A stretch of DNA of 64,000 bases from Beta vulgaris subsp. vulgaris (lineage: Eukaryota > Streptophyta > Magnoliopsida > Caryophyllales > Amaranthaceae): NCBI RefSeq assembly GCF_026745355.1, contig NC_079210.1, positions 30,620,616 through 30,684,615 of the forward strand, in the 5' to 3' direction. Numbering within the stretch: the stretch's first letter is position 1; the number at the start of each line of letters is the position of its first letter. The notes under the pieces are model-generated. The model had not been told where the DNA came from. It saw only the letters and a program-made list of their open reading frames with translations, and did not search any database. Of this stretch, positions 58,701-64,000 are shown piece by piece. A program made the position numbers and the translations under genes.

Positions 58701-59448
58701 AAACTTGTATGTAACCAGAATTTCAGGGGGAAAAATACAGAGCTGCGGGTGTACCTCTGCTCACAAGAGCAGCGACGCGAAGAAGAAAGAGGGGGAGTTT
58801 CGAGGCTTCGACGGCGACAACAACTAGCACCACCAACAAGAAGGTGATGGTAGCAGCAGCCCCACAGTGGCGCCAACAACCATCAAGACCAACAGCAACA
58901 CCGCGGTGGCACGCGAGCAGCACCGCGACAGCAAAACACGAACACCAACACCACAACACGAGAGAGAGGAACAGGGACTGCGTAGTGCAGCGCAGGTCTC
59001 CGACAGCCTCGAAAAACGTCGGCGAGGCAGGAGGTGGAGTTTCGGCGGTATCCGACGAGATGAGAGAGGAAGAAAAGGGTTTTGAGTTTCGGGTTTTTTC
59101 ACGGGGTAGGAGGGAGGTATGGGGTTTTTTTACGGGAGAGAGAGGAAATCAGTATTAAGGGGTTTGAGTTTGGGATAAGCCAAACTAAACCGACAAGGGT
59201 AAGGGTGGGGTTGGACTTTGGGTTTCTATTTTGCGCAAAATACAATTAAACTAATTCACATAAAACTCAATATATGAATTACCAATAATAATTTCGTCTA
59301 ATTAAGTAAATAATTATTTTTACAATACGAAAAATAAATTCATACTCTATAACTCAAATAAAATAAGATTTTCGGGACATAATTAACTTCATAATTATAA
59401 TTAACTTTTTAAATGAACGCTCTTAAAATTAGGGTTATTACACTTGCA

Positions 59449-62400
59449 GTCAGTTTTTTGTGTCTGTTTACTACTCATTTGTGCCCAAAATCGTAATTTG
59501 GGCCTAACTCCTAACTCGGACATCAGAATTGATCGATTCAAGAGCCTGAAATGGTTTTTTACCTTTTCTAAGGGATTCGTGAGCTAAGAAGCTGAATTCG
59601 TTGAAGTCCAATTTTTCGCGTCCGTTTCTTGCTCATCTTGGCCCAAAATCGTAATTTGGGCCTAGCTCCTAGCTCGGACATAATAATTGAGGGAATCCAA
59701 ACCCTGGCATATTTTGTTTTACAATTTTTTAAAGGGAAGATGAGCTCATAAGCTGAATTCCTTGCAGTCAGATTTTTTGTGTCTGTTTACTACTCATATG
59801 TGCCCAAAATCGTAATTTGGGCCTAACTCCTAGCTCGGATATCAAAATTGAGCGATTCAAAAGCCTGAATTGGTTTTTTACCATTTCTAAGGGGTTCGTG
59901 ATCACAGAAGCTGAAGTCGTTGAAGTCCGATTTTTCGTGTCTGTTTCATGCTCATCTTGGCCTAACATCGTAAATTTCGACCTAACTCCTATCTCGGACA
60001 TCAGAATTGAGCAATTTCAAAGCCTTGACATGTTTTTTTCCCATTTGGGGTTCGTTAGCTCATAAGCTGAATTCCTTGCAGCCCATTTTTTCGCGTCTGT
60101 GTCCTTCTCATCTTGGCTCAAAATTGTAATTTGGGACTAACTCCTAGCTCGGACCTCAAAATTGAGCGATTTAAAAGCCTGAAATGTTTTTTTTACCATT
60201 TCTAAGGGTTCGTGAGCTCAGAAGATGAATTCGTTGAAGTCCGATTTTTCACGTCTATTTCCTGCTCATCTTGGCCCAACATTGTAATTTGGGCCTAACT
60301 CTTAGCTCGGGCATCAGAATTAAGCGATTCCAAAGCGTGACATGGTTTGTTTACCATTTCTAAGGGGTTCGTGAGCTCGAAAGCTGAATTCCTTGCAGTC
60401 AGATTTTTTGTGTCTGTTTACTACTCATATGTGCTCAAAATCGTAATTTGGGCCTAACTCATAGCTCGGACATCAGAATTGAGCGATACAAAAGCCTGAA
60501 TCGGTTTTTTACCATTTCTAAGGGGTTGGTGAGCTCAAAAGCTGAATTCGTTGAAGTCCAATTTTTCGTGCCTGTTTCATGCTTATTAGGGCCCAAAATC
60601 GTAATTTGGGCCTAACTCCTAGCTCTGACATCAGAATTGAGCGATTAAAAAGCCTGAATTGTTTTTTTTTACCATTTATGAAAGGTTCGTGAGCTCAGAA
60701 GCTGAATTCGTTGAAGTCCGATTTTGCGTGTCAGTTTCAGCTCATCTTGGCCCAACATCGTAATTTGGGCCTAACTCCTATCACTGACATCAAAATTGAG
60801 CGATTCCAAAGCATGACATGTTTTTTTTACCATTTTTAAGGGGTTCGATAGGCTCATAAGCTCAATTCCTTGCAGCCCAATTTTTCGCGTTTGTGTCCTT
60901 CTCATCTTGGCGCAAAATTATAATTTGGGACTAACTCCTAACTCGGACCTCAAAATTGAGCGATTCAAAAGCCTGAAATGATTTTTTTTACCATTTATAA
61001 GGGTTTGTGAGCTGAGAAGCTAAATTCGTTGAAGTCCGATTTTTCGCGTCCGTTTCTTGCTCACTTGTGCCCAAAATCGTAATTTGGGCCTAACTCCTAG
61101 CTCGGACATCAGAATTGAGCGATTCAAAAGCCTGAATTTTATTTTACCATTTCTAAGGGGTTCATGAGCTCAGTAGCTTAATTCGTTGAAGTCCGATTTT
61201 TCGCGTCCGTTTCTTGTTTATCTTGGCCCAAAATCGTAATTTGGGCCTAGCTCCTAGCTCGGATATCATAATTGAGCGATTCAAAAGCCTGACATGTTTT
61301 TTTTACCATTTCTAAGGGGTTTGTGAGCTCAGAAGCTGAATTCGTTGAAGTCTGATTACTTGCGTCTGTTTCCTACTTATTTTGACCCATCGTAATTTGG
61401 GCCTAACTCCTAGCTCGGACATCAGAATTCAGCGATTCCAAAAACTAACATGTTTTTTTACAATTTCTAAGGAGTTCGTGAGGTCAGAAGCTGAATTTCT
61501 TGCAGTGAGATTTTTTGCGTCGGTTTACTACTCATATGTGCCCAAAATCGTAATTTGGGCATAACTCCTAGCTCGGACATCAGAATTGAGCGATTCAAAA
61601 GCCTGAATTGGTTTTTTACCATTTCTAAGGGTTTCGTGAGCTAAGAAAAATAATTCGTTGAAGTCCGATTTTTCGCGTCTGTTTCCTGCTCATCTTCGCC
61701 CAACATTGAATTTGGGCCTAACTCTTAACTAGGACATCAAAATTGAGCGATTGCAAAGCCTGACATGTTTTTTTTACCATTTATAAGGGGTTCGTGAGCT
61801 CATGAGCTGAATTCCTTGCAGTCATATTTTTTGTGTCTGTTTACTACTCATCTGTGCCCTAAATCGTAATTTGGGCCTAACTCCTAGCTCGGACATCAGA
61901 ATTGAGCGATTAAAAAGCCTGAATTGGTTTTTTACCATTTCTAAGGGGTTGGTAAACTCATTGAAGTCCAATTTTTCGTGTCTGTTTCATGCTCATCTTG
62001 GCCCAACATTGTAATTTCGACCTAATTCCTGTCTCGGGCATCAGAATTGAGCGATTCCAAGCCTGACATGTTTTTTTGCCATTTCTAAGGGGTTCATGAG
62101 CTCGGAAGCCTGACATTTCTCGACCTCATGTGTGCCCAAAATCGTAATTCGGGCCTAATCCTAGCTTGGACATCAGAATTGAACGATTCCAATGACGGAC
62201 ATGATTCTTTAACAATTGTAAGGGGTCCGTGAGCTCAGAAGTTGAATTAGTTGAAGTCCGATTTTTCGCGTCTATTTCTTGCTCATCAGAATTGAGCGAT
62301 TCCAAAGCATGACATGTTTTTTTTACCATTTATAAGGGGTTCGTGAGCTCAGAAGCTGAATTCCTTGCTGCATAATTTTTCGCGTCTGTGTCCTTCTCAG

Positions 62401-64000
62401 AAGCTGAATTCCTTGCAGCCCAATTTTTCGTGTCTGTGTCCTTCTCATCTTGGCTCAAAATTGTAATTTGGGAGTAACTCCTAGCTCGGACCTAAAAATT
62501 GAGCGGTTCAAAAGCCTGATATGTTTTTTTACCATTTCTAAGGGGTTCGTGAGCTACGAAGAATAATTCGTTGAAGTCTGATTTTTCGCGTCTGTTTCCT
62601 GTTCATCTTGGCTTAACATCGTAATTTGGGCCTAACTCTTAGCCCGGACATCAAAATTGAGCGATTCCAAAGCCTGACATGTTTTTTTTTTTACCATTTC
62701 TAAGGGGTTCGTGAGTTCAGAAGCTGAATTCCTTGCAGTCATATTTTTTGTGTCTGTTTACTACTCATCTGTGCCCAAAATCGTAATTTGGGCCTAACTC
62801 CTAGCTCGGACATCAGAATTAAGTGATTCAAAAGCCTGAATTGGTTTTTTACCATTTCCAAAGAGGTTGGTGAGCTTAGAAGCTGAATTCGTTGAAGTCC
62901 AACTTTTCGTGTCTTTTTCATTCTCATCTTGGCCCAACATCGGAATTTCGACCTAACTCCTATCTCGGACATCAGAATTAAGGGATACCGGAGCCTTACA
63001 TGTTTTTTTGCCATTTATAAAGGGATCATGAGCTTATAAGTTGAATACCTTGCAGCCCAATTTTTCGCTTCTCTGTCCTTCTCATCTTGGCTCAAAATTG
63101 TAATTTGGGACTAACTCCTAGCTCGGACCTCAAAATTGAGCGATTCAAAATTCTGACATGTTCTTTTCGCATTTCTAAGGGGTTCGTGAGCTGAGAAGCT
63201 GAATTCCTTGCAGTCATATTGTTTGCGTTTGTTTAGAGCTCATGTGTGCCCAAAATCGTAATTTGGGCCTAATCCTAGCCAGGACATCAGAATTGAACGA
63301 TTCCAAAGACTGACATGATTTTTTAACAATTGTAAAGGGTCCGTGAGCTCAGAAATTGAATTCGTTGAAGTCTGATTTTTCGCGTCTATTTCTTGTTCAT
63401 CTGGAACTAAAATCGTAGTATGGGCCTAAGTTCTTGCTCGGACATCAGAATTGAGCAATTCCAAAGCCTGACATGTTTTTTTTACCATTTATAAGGGGTT
63501 CGTGAGCTCAGAAGCTGAATTCTTTGCAGCATATTTTTTCGCGTCTGTGTCCTTCTCACTAGGGCCCAAAATCTTAATTTGGGCCTAACTTCTAACTCGG
63601 ACATCAGAATTGAGAGACTTCAAAGCCTGAATTTTTTTTTTACAATTTCTAAGGTGTTCGTGAGCTCAGAAGATGAATTCGTTGAAGTCCGATTTTTCGC
63701 AGCCTTTTCTTGCTCATCTTGGCCCAAAATCGTAATTTTGGCCAATCTCCTAGCTCGGACATCATAATTGAGCGATTCCAAAGCCTGGTATGTTTAATTT
63801 TCCATTTCTAAGGGGTTCGTGAGCTCAGAAGCCGAATTCCTTGCAGTCAGATTTTTTGTGTCTGTTTACTACTCATTTGTGCCCCAAATCGTAATTTGGC
63901 GTAACTCCTAGCTCGGACATCAGAATTGATCGATTGAAAAGCCTGAATTGGTTTTTTACCATTTCTAAGGGGTTCGTGAGCTCATAAGCTGAATTCGTTG
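59449..64000. repeat. Satellite array, continued to window edge (about 28 monomers)
   Basis: Same 158-159-bp family and orientation. Degenerate joints are more frequent here (e.g. a shortened monomer at 62100-62130 and a fused one at 62395-62405). The array runs out of the window. Confidence 0.95.

Larger units (their letters stand above)
54372..59448 (-). mobile_element. Probable long gypsy LTR (Tekay/Del-like) inserted in the satellite
   Basis: Satellite sequence stops at 54371 and resumes at 59449 (CTTGCAGTCAG). On the minus strand the right edge starts TGTAATAACCCTAATTTTAA, similar to chromovirus (Tekay/Del) LTR starts. A CT-rich stretch with several short ORFs (58720-59160) looks like the transcribed leader of such LTRs. 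No gag or pol is present. The left edge (AGTCGACC) lacks a TG terminus and no 5-bp duplication matches, so one side is probably truncated. A solo copia LTR is nested inside. Confidence 0.5.

Noticed and set aside
58640..59158. Cluster of overlapping ORFs on both strands near 59 kb
   Set aside because: GC-rich, low-complexity leader-like part of the probable gypsy LTR; cysteine/serine or arginine-rich translations without a domain, conflicting between strands.

Overview
This is a gene-poor, repeat-rich stretch of plant nuclear DNA. The evidence is nested LTR retrotransposons, a plant L1 LINE, CACTA/hAT/Mutator/Tourist/Stowaway DNA transposons, GT-AG introns, a plant Kunitz-inhibitor gene and a large tandem satellite. 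The captured chloroplast ALAD exon resembles what I recall of spinach ALAD, and the LINE ORF1 resembles chenopod copies. I therefore favour Caryophyllales (Amaranthaceae/Chenopodiaceae), but this is an inference from memory, not a search.

Layout. 1-5803: decayed Athila/Tat-type Ty3/gypsy element on the minus strand (gag, protease and start of RT visible; PBS and a 1.4-kb LTR), abutting the 3' end of a plus-strand Ty1/copia element (5813-6130). 6131-8216: MITEs and one copy of a roughly 0.8-kb segmental duplication. 9278-9988: the only intact ordinary gene, a Kunitz-type inhibitor on the minus strand. Its TATA box lies 42 bp from a hAT element with a perfect 8-bp target duplication (10130-11054). 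11473-11822: a Mutator-like MITE. 12042-17171: a Stowaway-type MITE split by a 4.9-kb L1 LINE with a perfect 15-bp target duplication. 17535-20664: more MITEs, the second copy of the duplication and a 357-bp tandem duplication. 20760-34155: a minus-strand Sirevirus-like Ty1/copia element (5' LTR, PBS, gag, pol, env-like ORF, PPT) with no recognisable 3' LTR. Its pol is split by a 5.1-kb CACTA element.

That CACTA element (23720-28847) carries exons captured from host genes. One is the transit-peptide exon of chloroplast delta-aminolevulinate dehydratase. Two are exons of a LACS9-like long-chain acyl-CoA synthetase, in swapped order but with matching splice phase. There is probably a piece of an HCNGP/SAP30BP-like gene and at least one unrecognised exon. 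All lie in the same orientation behind a pyrimidine-rich leader-like stretch.

34735-64000: a satellite array of about 158-159-bp monomers (roughly 130 copies, running off the right edge). It has several monomer subtypes and a near-identical 1112-bp tandem duplication of 7 monomers. It is interrupted by two more CACTA elements with striking GC-rich subterminal inverted repeats, and by a probable gypsy LTR that itself contains a complete solo copia LTR. Apart from the Kunitz gene I see no gene likely to be functional. The main interest is exon capture and shuffling by CACTA, a transposon in a gene promoter, and the satellite.
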